A stretch of DNA of 64,000 nt. Source: Myxococcales bacterium. GTDB lineage: Bacteria > Myxococcota_A > UBA9160 > SZUA-336. A program made the translations under genes and the position numbers. Of this stretch, positions 44,837 to 52,543 are shown in pieces (within the stretch, counting starts at the first letter, position 1; each line of letters starts with the position of its first letter). The notes under the pieces are model-generated. The model did not search any database and had not been told where the DNA came from. It saw only the letters and a program-made list of their open reading frames with translations. The DNA lies in contig JABSQV010000023.1 in NCBI GenBank assembly GCA_013215565.1, forward strand, positions 1 to 64,000. The letters run 5' to 3'.

Positions 44837-45046
44837 ATGTTCGGCTTGGGCATTCCCGAACTCCTGATCATCCTTGTGATCGTGGTCGTACTCTTCGGTG
44901 CGACCCGCCTGCCTCAAATCGGCGAGGGGCTGGGAAAGGGGATCCGCGCGTTCCGGACCGGGATCAAGGATCCACCCGAGATCGACGTGACCCCCGGCAA
45001 GGACTCGGAGTCCGAAACGGGCTCGGGGAATCCGGGAGACGGGTAG
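44837..45046 (+). CDS. tatA: Sec-independent translocase subunit TatA
   Basis: A 69-residue protein: [20 protein letters not shown] membrane helix, then the [21 protein letters not shown] amphipathic helix starting at the conserved Phe-Gly, and a charged tail. TatA forms the pore for folded proteins carrying twin-arginine signals. tatB and tatC are not in the window. The ATG at 44837 is required for a family-sized protein. Confidence 0.95.
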   Translation: MFGLGIPELLIILVIVVVLFGATRLPQIGEGLGKGIRAFRTGIKDPPEIDVTPGKDSESETGSGNPGDG

Positions 45047-45061
45047 CTTCGAGAGCGTGCC

Positions 45062-46414
45062 TTGAACCCTTCCATCTTCAAGGCGTACGACATCCGAGGG
45101 GTCGTTCCGGAAGATCTCGATGCGGAGGCTGCGCGCGCGATCGGGATTGGGATTGCCCGCTTCCTGGGCGCGGGCCGGATTGCGGTGGGCGCGGACATGC
45201 GCGAGAGCGGCCGCGCGCTTCGCGGGGCGCTGGTGGCCGGCCTTTGCGGCGAGGGCCGCGAGGTCGTCGACGTGGGCAGGCTGGCCACGCCCATGCTCTA
45301 CTTCGCCTCGACCGCCCTCGACGCGGCCGGCGGCGTGATGATCACGGCTTCGCACAATCCCGGCCGCTACAACGGCTTCAAGGTGTGCGGCGCACGCGCA
45401 ATCCCGGTTGGCATCGAAACCGGACTGGCCGAGATCCAGGGGGTCGCCGAGCAGGTCCTTAGGGCTGCGCCTGCGCCCGCGCGCGGATCCGTACGCCGGG
45501 AATCCGTCGCGCGGGATTACGTCCGCAGCCTGCTCGAGCTGTTTCCAGCGCGGCCCCGACTCCGCGTGGTGCTCGATGCCGGAAACGGGATCGCGGGCGA
45601 GGCGATCGAAGGGCTGCTCTCCGCGCTGCCGCTCGAGGTCGACCGGCTCTACTTCGAGCCGGATGGATCGTTCCCGAATCACGAGGCGGATCCGCTCAAA
45701 CCCGAGAATCTGGTCGATCTCCAGGCCGCGGTCGGAGAACGGAGGGCCGACCTAGGGGTTGCCTTCGATGGAGACGGGGACCGGGCCGTCTTCGTAGACG
45801 AGCGTGGCGCTGCGGTTCCCGCGGATCTGATGACGGCGCTGTTCGTGGGCAGCATTTTCGAACACGGCCTGCTCGGTGCGAAGCAGGGGGATCCCGTCGT
45901 CTACGACCTCCGATCGAGTCGCGTGGTTGCCGAGACCGTGCGCAGCCACGGCAGCGAACCGGTCCGCTGTCGCGTGGGCCACGCGTTCATGAAGGCGCGC
46001 ATGCGGGAGCAGAATGCACCGTTCGGGGGTGAACTCTCCGGCCACTACTACTTTCGCTTTCCCTCCGGCTACGTGGCGGACGACGCCGCGGCCGCGTTCA
46101 TGCTGATGCTGGAGACGCTGGACCGCAGCCGGCGCCCGCTGTCTGAACTCTGGCGGCCCTTTCAGGTCTACTCGCAGAGCGGCGAGCTGAACCGGCGGGT
46201 TTCCGACCTTCCCGGGACGCTTGCGCGTGTGCGCGGCGCCTTTCTCGAAGGCGAGGCGGACGAACTCGACGGGCTCACCGTCCAGTTCGAGGACTGGTGG
46301 TTCAACTTGCGCCCGTCCAACACCGAGCCTCTGCTCCGGCTCAACGTCGAGGCACCGAGCGAGCCTGAGATGCTAGAGCGCCGGGACCAGTTGCTGTCGC
46401 TGATCGAGGGGTAG
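45062..46414 (+). CDS. manB: Phosphomannomutase/phosphoglucomutase
   Basis: A 450-residue alpha-D-phosphohexomutase. The four conserved loops are present: phosphoserine loop MITASHNPGRYNGFK, metal loop AFDGDGDRAVF, sugar loop GGELSGHYYFR and phosphate loop RPSNTEPLLRL. It interconverts hexose 6- and 1-phosphates, feeding GDP-mannose or glycan synthesis. Start is TTG at 45062, 15 bases after tatA, so the two are probably cotranscribed. Whether it prefers mannose or glucose cannot be read from the motifs. Confidence 0.95.
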   Translation: MNPSIFKAYDIRGVVPEDLDAEAARAIGIGIARFLGAGRIAVGADMRESGRALRGALVAGLCGEGREVVDVGRLATPMLYFASTALDAAGGVMITASHNPGRYNGFKVCGARAIPVGIETGLAEIQGVAEQVLRAAPAPARGSVRRESVARDYVRSLLELFPARPRLRVVLDAGNGIAGEAIEGLLSALPLEVDRLYFEPDGSFPNHEADPLKPENLVDLQAAVGERRADLGVAFDGDGDRAVFVDERGAAVPADLMTALFVGSIFEHGLLGAKQGDPVVYDLRSSRVVAETVRSHGSEPVRCRVGHAFMKARMREQNAPFGGELSGHYYFRFPSGYVADDAAAAFMLMLETLDRSRRPLSELWRPFQVYSQSGELNRRVSDLPGTLARVRGAFLEGEADELDGLTVQFEDWWFNLRPSNTEPLLRLNVEAPSEPEMLERRDQLLSLIEG

Positions 46415-46564
46415 GTTCGGCCTCGCGGCTGGGGCGCGGGCTCGTGGCGGGCCAGGGGCGGGACGCTGCTGGTGCTCGAGACCGGGCCACGGGCGGACTC
46501 CGAAGGCCGAAGCGGCGTCAGACCGCCCGTGCCGGGCGTTCGGGCGCGGCCGCGTTAGGCGAGT

Positions 46565-47329
46565 TCAGGAGGCTCTGGGCGAGGGTCCACTCGGCGTCTC
46601 TGAGTTCGCGATCAGACCCCCGATCAGCCGCTCGAGGCTCCGGGCCGACGCGGCAGTCGGATCGAGCTGCGTCAACGGAACCCCCTGCAGCAGCGAACGG
46701 AAGCTCGCGCGGTCGCGCTCGAGGCTCCCGGCAAGCTCCAGCTCGAGCCCGAACTCGCTGCTTGCCGCGGCGGCCAGGCGCGCGAAGAGCGAGCGAGCCC
46801 TCCCGGGGTCGGCGGCCGACAGCACCACGCCGACCAGCCTGAGCGACCGGGCCGCCTGCGTGAGCTCGCGCAGTGACGCGTGCGCTTCGGCGAGTCCCCA
46901 CTCCGCGCCCTCGATCGGAAGCAACAGCGCGTCCATCCCGGCGATCCCATCGTGCCGCAGCTGCTCGATCCACGACGCGATCTGGGCCGCGCTCTCGATC
47001 GCAACGAGTGAGCAGCCGGCCGGAGCCTCCCTCAGCGCCCGATAGAGTTCCTGCGGTCCGGCGCCGGAATGCCACACGACAGCGGCGGCGGGCTCGAAGC
47101 AGGCCGCGAAGGGAGCGACCACGTGGACCTGGCGGCCGAAGCCCGCGAGGGCCGTAGCCAGATCGCGCGCGAGGGCTCCCGAGAGCGGCCGCTCGGGGTT
47201 TGCCGCGACAAACCAGCGAACCGCAGGCCCGGCGGATTTCGAGCGCGCGGAGCGCTCACGGATCTCGCGCTGCTCCTCTTTGGAGATGAAGAAGTGAAAG
47301 ACCTCGTCGAGAGACCTGCGGCGTGCCAA
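46565..47329 (-). CDS. ParA/MinD-like protein without a P-loop
   Basis: A 254-residue protein following the ParA gene with a 37-base gap. After a charged start (SLDEVFHFFISKEEQREI) comes a ParA/MinD-like first strand and helix: WFVAANPERPLSGALARDL and ATALAGFGRQVHVVAPF. The position of the GKGGxGKT loop holds NPERPLSGAL, so ATP cannot be bound in the usual way. Later strands (GMDALLLPIEGAEWGL, LVGVVLSAADPG) also look ParA-like. I infer an inactive partner of the adjacent ParA. Start TTG at 47329. No named family recognised. Confidence 0.65.
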   Translation of the reverse strand: MARRRSLDEVFHFFISKEEQREIRERSARSKSAGPAVRWFVAANPERPLSGALARDLATALAGFGRQVHVVAPFAACFEPAAAVVWHSGAGPQELYRALREAPAGCSLVAIESAAQIASWIEQLRHDGIAGMDALLLPIEGAEWGLAEAHASLRELTQAARSLRLVGVVLSAADPGRARSLFARLAAAASSEFGLELELAGSLERDRASFRSLLQGVPLTQLDPTAASARSLERLIGGLIANSETPSGPSPRAS

Positions 47330-47366
47330 CCGCTCTCCGATCCGGCACCGCCCCGAAGCGCGGCGC

Positions 47367-48461
47367 TCAGCTGATGATCAACACGGAGTTTACACCGCCG
47401 GCGGGCCCCTCGACTCTTCTCGGATTGCTCGGATCGGGCTTCCACTCTCCGTCCACGAAGTAGCGGTACTGGTAGACGCCGGGTCCGAGCTGGATCACCT
47501 TTTCCCAGGTGCCGTCCGGTGCCTGGCGGGAATCGACGTTCTTGTCGGGTACCCAGCCGTTGAAATCGCCCGCGAGTTGGACGCTGCGCGCGACGGGGCT
47601 CCGGTAGGTCAGCACGACTCCCTTCTCGCCGCCGGACACGCTCTCTTCCAGTTCGAACTCGGGTGCGACTTCCTTTTCTTCGTCCAGCGCCTGGTTGTCG
47701 AAGAGGAGTTCCAGCGCGAGCGACATGTAGTCGACGAAGCCGTAGGCGCGCCGGTCGAGCTTCGAGATGGGCTGACCACGCTGGGCGGCTTCGCGCAGCC
47801 GAACGTTCTGACGGATGACGGTGTCGAAGACGAGGTCCTTGTAAGTTTCCCGGATCTCGATCAGGGCGCGCTTTGCGAAGCGCGTCCGGCCGTCGAACAG
47901 CGTTGGAAGCAGCCGGATCCGCAGTTCGTGACCGATTCGGTCCTCGAGCAGCCCGACGGTTTCGAGCAGCCTCGAGACCCCCTGCATGGCGAAGTAGCTG
48001 GTCTCGAGCGGCACGATGACCTCGGTTGCGGCCCGGAGTGCGTTGAAGGTCAGGATGCCCACGTTCGGAGGGCAGTCGATCAAGACGAAGTCGTAGGGTT
48101 TCGAGAGGGATTTGAGGGCGATTCCGAGGCGCTCGGTTCGGCCGGTCGCCCCCTCAGATGCGAGCTTTTGCTCGAGCGCCGACAGGATCACGCCCGACGG
48201 GGCCACGTCGAGGCAATCGCCCGCCGGGACCGTCACCTCGTCGAGGCTGGCCGCGTGCGGTGGCGGATCCGCCAGGACCTCGTACAGGTTTTCGTCCAGC
48301 GCTTCCGGATCGATGCCGAGCCCGATCGTGGCGTGGGCCTGCGGATCCATGTCGACCACGAGGACGCGGTGATTTTCCTCGGCGAGGCAGCCGGCCAGGT
48401 TCACGACCGAGGTCGTCTTCCCGCAGCCGCCCTTCTGGTTGACGACCGCGATCGTCCTCAT
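47367..48461 (-). CDS. ParA-family ATPase with C-terminal glycogen-binding-type (AMPK1_CBM/CBM48) domain
   Basis: A 364-residue protein. Residues 1-265 are a ParA/Soj ATPase: Walker A VVNQKGGCGKTTSVVNLAG, VLVVDMDPQAHATIGLG, FVLIDCPPNVGILTFNAL. After an acidic linker (about 270-285), residues 285-364 match the carbohydrate-binding module of AMPK beta and isoamylase early-set domains: VQLAGDFNGWVPDKN, then GTWEKVIQLGPGVYQYRYFV and VDGEWKPDPSNP. That module binds glycogen or starch in known proteins. No parB gene is near. This domain pair is unusual. ATG at 48461. Confidence 0.88.
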   Translation of the reverse strand: MRTIAVVNQKGGCGKTTSVVNLAGCLAEENHRVLVVDMDPQAHATIGLGIDPEALDENLYEVLADPPPHAASLDEVTVPAGDCLDVAPSGVILSALEQKLASEGATGRTERLGIALKSLSKPYDFVLIDCPPNVGILTFNALRAATEVIVPLETSYFAMQGVSRLLETVGLLEDRIGHELRIRLLPTLFDGRTRFAKRALIEIRETYKDLVFDTVIRQNVRLREAAQRGQPISKLDRRAYGFVDYMSLALELLFDNQALDEEKEVAPEFELEESVSGGEKGVVLTYRSPVARSVQLAGDFNGWVPDKNVDSRQAPDGTWEKVIQLGPGVYQYRYFVDGEWKPDPSNPRRVEGPAGGVNSVLIIS

Positions 48462-48738
48462 GCTGTTTCCGACCCGGGCAGCGCTGCCCCGGCCCGGGAT
48501 TCTCGGAGCAGTGCAACTCCGACGCCCGACGGCGGCTCTGCTGCGGTCCCGAGGTGATGCCGGGTCAGGGGACCAGGTTCGGGAGCGATCGGGAAGCGGG
48601 CTGAAGGTCTGCGGACATAGCCGCACGCTGACCATGCAGGACGCACCGAACTTCGTTCGGTCACGCTCAACCCCCCTAGACTCAAGCGCCCGCGTACGAG
48701 GGTAGCAGGACGGAAACAAGCTGGCCAATTCCAGCAGC
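48462..48738. other. 277-base intergenic stretch upstream of the ParA gene
   Basis: No gene was found here. It contains a 14-base perfect palindrome at 48476-48489 (GGGCAGCGCTGCCC), 15 bases before the parA-like start codon, and a smaller inverted repeat at 48646-48660 (CCGAAC-TTC-GTTCGG). The first could be an operator. No convincing -35/-10 pair was identified. Confidence 0.4.
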
Positions 48739-49038
48739 ATGGCAGGAAGCACCCGGCAGCCGTGGGCATCTGGCGGGTTTGCACTGATCGATGCGGGTCG
48801 TCACAGGCTGCGGTCGCGGCTGCGGGCGGAGACGGGCGAGCTGGCGCGGGCTGCGATCGCGCGGCTTTCGAGGGAGGCGCGCTGCCGCGTCCCGGGGCTC
48901 GAGCTGGGCCGGGCCGAGATGATCCTGGCTGGCTTGTGTGTCCTCGAACGGCTGCTCGAGGTCGCGGATGTCCGCGAGTTCCGCGTGAGCGGCCGCGGCG
49001 TTCGCTCCGGTGCGGCGCTTCGGCTTCTCGATGCATAG
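48739..49038 (+). pseudogene. C-terminal remnant of an exopolyphosphatase (Ppx/GppA family)
   Basis: A 99-codon frame whose last 60 residues carry the closing signature of Ppx/GppA proteins: VPGLELGRAEMILAGLCVLE, then FRVSGRGVRSGAALRLL. Full proteins are 300-500 residues with two actin-like domains; none of that is seen upstream in any frame. The ATG at 48739 has no ribosome site. It is most likely a decayed gene end, though a short expressed protein cannot be ruled out. The identification is by motif recall only. Confidence 0.5.
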
Positions 49039-49047
49039 CGAGGCGTC

Positions 49048-49056
49048 TGATATTCT
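49048..49056 (+). promoter_or_regulatory. Extended -10 promoter element before the 2-phosphoglycerate kinase gene
   Basis: TGA-TATTCT has the TGnTANNNT form of an extended -10. The GTG start at 49066 lies 10 bases after it, so the leader would be a few bases at most. No -35 is needed for extended -10 promoters and none was seen. Confidence 0.4.
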
Positions 49057-49065
49057 GTGGGGTTC

Positions 49066-50250
49066 GTGGCAGAAGAAACTCTCTCGGTCGTTACCGCCGA
49101 GGGTCCGCGGCCCTTCATGCGCGGCATCCTCGTGCAGTCGCTCGTTTCGCGCGGCGTTCCCTTCGATGTCGCGTTCGCGACAGCGACACAGATACGTGAC
49201 CGTCTGGAACCCGAAAAGCAGGTCGGGACCGCCGAAATCGCGAGGCTCATCGACGCCCTGCTCTCCGACCGCTACGACCTCGAGCGCCCGCCCGTCCAGT
49301 TCGGAGTCGAGCCGCCTCGGGTTCGGGAGACGGACCGTTCCTCGAGTCCTTTCTCCAAGGGGATCCTGGCGGTGTCGCTCCAGGGCGCCGGCCTCGAGGT
49401 CAGCGAGGCCTACGACGTGGCGCGGGAACTCGAGGCGCACTTGCTTCAGGAGGGCCGCAAGGAAATCGATCGCAACGTCCTGCGCGACCTCGCGTTCGAA
49501 ACCATCGAGCGTGCCCACGGATCGGCAGCCGGGGAGCGTTACCGTGTCTGGCGGCGCGCGCTTGCCGATGCCCGGCCGATCTTCATTCTGCTCGGCGGAT
49601 CGACCGGTGTGGGCAAGACCTCGATCGCGGTGGAAGTGGCGCGGCGGCTCGAGATCTCGCGCGTGATCGGCACCGATTCGATCCGCCAGATTATGCGGCT
49701 CATGTTCTCCTCGGATCTCATGCCCGAGATTCACGGGTCGACCTTCGATACTTACCGGCGGTCGCAGTTCGAGCCGGATCCGCTGGTGGGGCGCCCGTCG
49801 CCCGGACGCTACGACGCGATTGCGGGCTTCCGCGAGCAGGCTCAGAAGATCGCGGTGGGAGTTCGGGCGTTGCTGGAGCGAGGCCTCGAGGAAAACACCA
49901 GCATGATCGTGGAGGGTGTGAACCTGCTCCCGAGTCAGTTGGACCTGCGGGACTTCGAGGACCGGGCGCACGTGACTTTTCTGGTGATTGCAACGGTGGA
50001 TGCGGACACGCTTACGCAGCGCTTTGCCACGCGGGCTGCGAAGGCGCGGGGGCGTCAGTCCGAGCGTTACCTGCAGAGCCTCGACCAGATCCGGGCCATC
50101 CAGAGTCACATCCTGTCCGAGGCGGATCACCACGGCCTCCAGATCATCGACAACAAGCAATTCGACGATGCCGTCTGCTCGGTGATCCGCTCGGTCATTG
50201 CCAAGCTCAAGGAGTCGGTGGGCTCCCCAGGCGAGGGGGCGCGTTCGTGA
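49066..50250 (+). CDS. 2-phosphoglycerate kinase-like protein with two ATP-cone-like domains
   Basis: A 394-residue protein. The kinase domain begins near residue 170 with the P-loop FILLGGSTGVGKTSIAVEVA, followed by VIGTDSIRQIMRLMF and IVEGVNLLPSQLDL, as in archaeal 2-phosphoglycerate kinases (first step to cyclic 2,3-diphosphoglycerate). Before it lie two related segments, RPFMRGILVQSLVSRGV and SPFSKGILAVSLQGAGLEV, each starting an ATP-cone-like helical domain. Family members usually have one. The GTG at 49066 is preferred over 49057. No cDPG synthetase gene is nearby. Confidence 0.8.
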   Translation: MAEETLSVVTAEGPRPFMRGILVQSLVSRGVPFDVAFATATQIRDRLEPEKQVGTAEIARLIDALLSDRYDLERPPVQFGVEPPRVRETDRSSSPFSKGILAVSLQGAGLEVSEAYDVARELEAHLLQEGRKEIDRNVLRDLAFETIERAHGSAAGERYRVWRRALADARPIFILLGGSTGVGKTSIAVEVARRLEISRVIGTDSIRQIMRLMFSSDLMPEIHGSTFDTYRRSQFEPDPLVGRPSPGRYDAIAGFREQAQKIAVGVRALLERGLEENTSMIVEGVNLLPSQLDLRDFEDRAHVTFLVIATVDADTLTQRFATRAAKARGRQSERYLQSLDQIRAIQSHILSEADHHGLQIIDNKQFDDAVCSVIRSVIAKLKESVGSPGEGARS

Positions 50251-51095
50251 GGCATCGAGTCGGCTCCTTCATTCGCTTTCCTTTCCTCGGATCCTGTGTT
50301 GTGCCTCTGGCGGGGGTCCTCGCGCTGGCGGGCTGCGGAACTCTGTCGCCGGAAAAGGAGGAGCAGATCGGGCATGAGGCGCAGCGAGAGGTCCGGCAAT
50401 CCCACCAGTTGATGCGGGACCGGATCATCGTGAACTACGTCCGCCAGATGGGGGGTGACCTGGTCGCGGCCTCGGAACCCACGGACTTCGAGATTCGCTT
50501 CTATGTGGTGGAGGAGGAGGACATCAACGCCTTCACGCTCCCGGGCGGCGCGATCTACGTCACGACCGGCACGATCCTGGCGGCCGAGAATGCGGCGCAA
50601 CTTGCGGGCGTCATCGCACACGAGATCGGACACGTGACGGAACGGCACTTTGCCGAGAACTACCGCTCCAATCGAAACACCGGGCTGGCCGTGAACGTCG
50701 TCGGGCTGGCGGCCGCGGTCCTGACCGGAAGCCCCCTGATCGCGAACAGTGCGAACCTCGCGTCATCGGTGGCGGCCGCCGCCTATACCACCAGCTACGG
50801 CCGCGAGGCGGAGCGGGAGGCGGACCGGCGCGCCGTCGAGGCGCTCGTCCGCGCGGGCTACGATCCATCCCAATTCATCCGCTTCTTCGAGATTCTGCAG
50901 GCCGAGCACTCGAGCGCCTTCTACGTGCCCCAGTTCCTTCGCAGCCACCCGGTCGAGGTGGAAAGAATGGAACTGGCGAAGTCCCAAATCCTCGAGATGG
51001 AGACGCCTCCGGGGCTCCGCACGGATGACGGCGGCAAGTTGGAGATTATCCAGCGTCGCGTCGAACTCGTCGTGGGCACGGATTCGGACTCCTGA
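50247..51095 (+). CDS. M48 family zinc metallopeptidase lipoprotein
   Basis: A 282-residue protein with a lipoprotein signal (VLALAGC lipobox near residue 28) and an M48 peptidase domain. Zinc-binding HEIGH follows LAGVIAHEIGHVTERH, and the third ligand Glu is in REAEREADRRAVE. FTLPGGAIYVTTGTI is typical of the BepA/LoiP branch, which handles outer-membrane protein quality control. No TPR repeats follow, so it is closer to LoiP in size. GTG start overlaps the previous stop by four bases. Confidence 0.92.
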   Translation: MRHRVGSFIRFPFLGSCVVPLAGVLALAGCGTLSPEKEEQIGHEAQREVRQSHQLMRDRIIVNYVRQMGGDLVAASEPTDFEIRFYVVEEEDINAFTLPGGAIYVTTGTILAAENAAQLAGVIAHEIGHVTERHFAENYRSNRNTGLAVNVVGLAAAVLTGSPLIANSANLASSVAAAAYTTSYGREAEREADRRAVEALVRAGYDPSQFIRFFEILQAEHSSAFYVPQFLRSHPVEVERMELAKSQILEMETPPGLRTDDGGKLEIIQRRVELVVGTDSDS

Positions 51096-51101
51096 TCGCG
51101 C

Positions 51102-51107
51102 GGAGGT
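51102..51107 (+). promoter_or_regulatory. Strong ribosome site before a CTG start
   Basis: GGAGGT lies six bases before CTG at 51114. The nearest GTG in frame (51207) has no such site, and the codons between encode a conserved-looking N-terminus, so the site decides the start. Confidence 0.65.
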
Positions 51108-51113
51108 AAGAAA

Positions 51114-52517
51114 CTGTCTTCCCCAAACAGACCGAGCACGCTACGCGAACTGCGCGAATCGGGTTGGCGTAGCCGCAGCGTTCGAGACGAGCTTCGCCGC
51201 AACCTGGTGGATCGGATCCGAAGCGGGCGCTCGCTCTTTCCCGGGATGGTCGGCTACGAGGAGACCGTGGTTCCAGCGGCCGAGAATGCGCTGCTTGCCG
51301 GTCACGACATGATCTTCCTCGGCGAGCGCGGGCAGGGAAAGTCGCGCCTGATCCGCGCGCTGGTCGAACTGCTCGACGAAGAAATCCCGGTGATCGAGGG
51401 GAGCGACGTCAACGACGACCCGCTGAAGCCGATCAGCAAGTTCGGGCGGGAACGTCTCGCGGAATGCGGAGACAGCACGCCGATTGCCTGGATCTCGCGA
51501 GAGCAACGCTACGGCGAGAAGCTCGCCACTCCGGATGTGACCATGGCCGATCTGATCGGCGAGATCGATCCGATCAAGGTCGCCGAAGGACACTACCTCG
51601 CCGACGAGACCACGATCCACTTCGGCCTGATTCCGCGAACGAACCGCGGGATCTTCTGCATCAACGAACTTCCGGATCTGGCGGAAAAGGTCCAGGTCGG
51701 TCTCTTCAACGTACTCGAGGAGCGCGACCTCCAGGTCAAAGGTTTCAAGGTCCGTCTTCCGCTCGACATTCTGATCGTTGCCAGTGCCAACCCCGAGGAC
51801 TACACGCGGCGGGGGCGGATCATCACGCCGCTCAAGGACCGGTACCAGGCGCAGATTCGCACGCATTACCCGACCTCGCGGAGCCTGGAGATCCAGGTGA
51901 TGGAACAGGAAAGCTGCGCGCTCGGCGGCTCAGGGGTCGATGTCGAGGTTCCGACCTTCGTCAAGGAGTTGATCGCTGAACTCACCCTGCAGGCGCGGCA
52001 GAGCCCGGATGTGAGCGCGACCTCCGGAGTCTCGGTGCGTGCAACCATCGCCAACTACGAGACCCTGATCGCGGCGGCGGAGCGCCGCGCCCTCCGGCTT
52101 GGTGAGAAGGCCGCGGTGCCGCGCATCTCGGATCTCGGCGCCCTGCTCACGCCGACGGCGGGGAAGATCGAACTCGAGTATGGCGGGAGCGACAAGGGTG
52201 AGACGGTCGTGGTCGAAGAGCTCTTGCAGCGCGCCGTCAAGCTCGTCTTTGACGAGTGCTTCGAACTGGAGGAATTAGCGCCCGTGGTCGAGTCCTTCGG
52301 ATCCGGCTGGAAGGTCGAAGTCGGGAACGAGATGTCGTCGGCCGACTATCTGAGCGGGCTCGATCAGATCGAGGGCCTTCGCGCGGCGGTCGAGAAGCTC
52401 GGGGGAACCCGCACGCCGGACCACGTCGCATCTACGATCGAGTTCATCCTCGAGGGGCTACACCTCTCGAATCAACTCAACAAGGACCTGCAGGGACGCC
52501 GCGTCCTCTATCGATAG
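51114..52517 (+). CDS. MoxR/magnesium chelatase-type AAA+ ATPase, probable CTG start
   Basis: About 467 residues. The first 31 residues before the GTG at 51207 (TLRELRESGWRSRSVRDEL and RRNLVDRIRSG) run straight into LFPGMVGYEETV, as in relatives whose proteins begin about 35 residues earlier. Walker A is FLGERGQGKSRLIRALV; Walker B region is RGIFCINELPDLAEKVQVGL; sensor 1 is IVASANPEDYTRRG. In the family this ATPase works with the VWA protein encoded next, in a MoxR-like chaperone pair. 26 bases separate the two genes. Confidence 0.85.
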   Translation: MSSPNRPSTLRELRESGWRSRSVRDELRRNLVDRIRSGRSLFPGMVGYEETVVPAAENALLAGHDMIFLGERGQGKSRLIRALVELLDEEIPVIEGSDVNDDPLKPISKFGRERLAECGDSTPIAWISREQRYGEKLATPDVTMADLIGEIDPIKVAEGHYLADETTIHFGLIPRTNRGIFCINELPDLAEKVQVGLFNVLEERDLQVKGFKVRLPLDILIVASANPEDYTRRGRIITPLKDRYQAQIRTHYPTSRSLEIQVMEQESCALGGSGVDVEVPTFVKELIAELTLQARQSPDVSATSGVSVRATIANYETLIAAAERRALRLGEKAAVPRISDLGALLTPTAGKIELEYGGSDKGETVVVEELLQRAVKLVFDECFELEELAPVVESFGSGWKVEVGNEMSSADYLSGLDQIEGLRAAVEKLGGTRTPDHVASTIEFILEGLHLSNQLNKDLQGRRVLYR

Positions 52518-52543
52518 TCTCCGCCGGAGCAGAGGGTCGAGGC

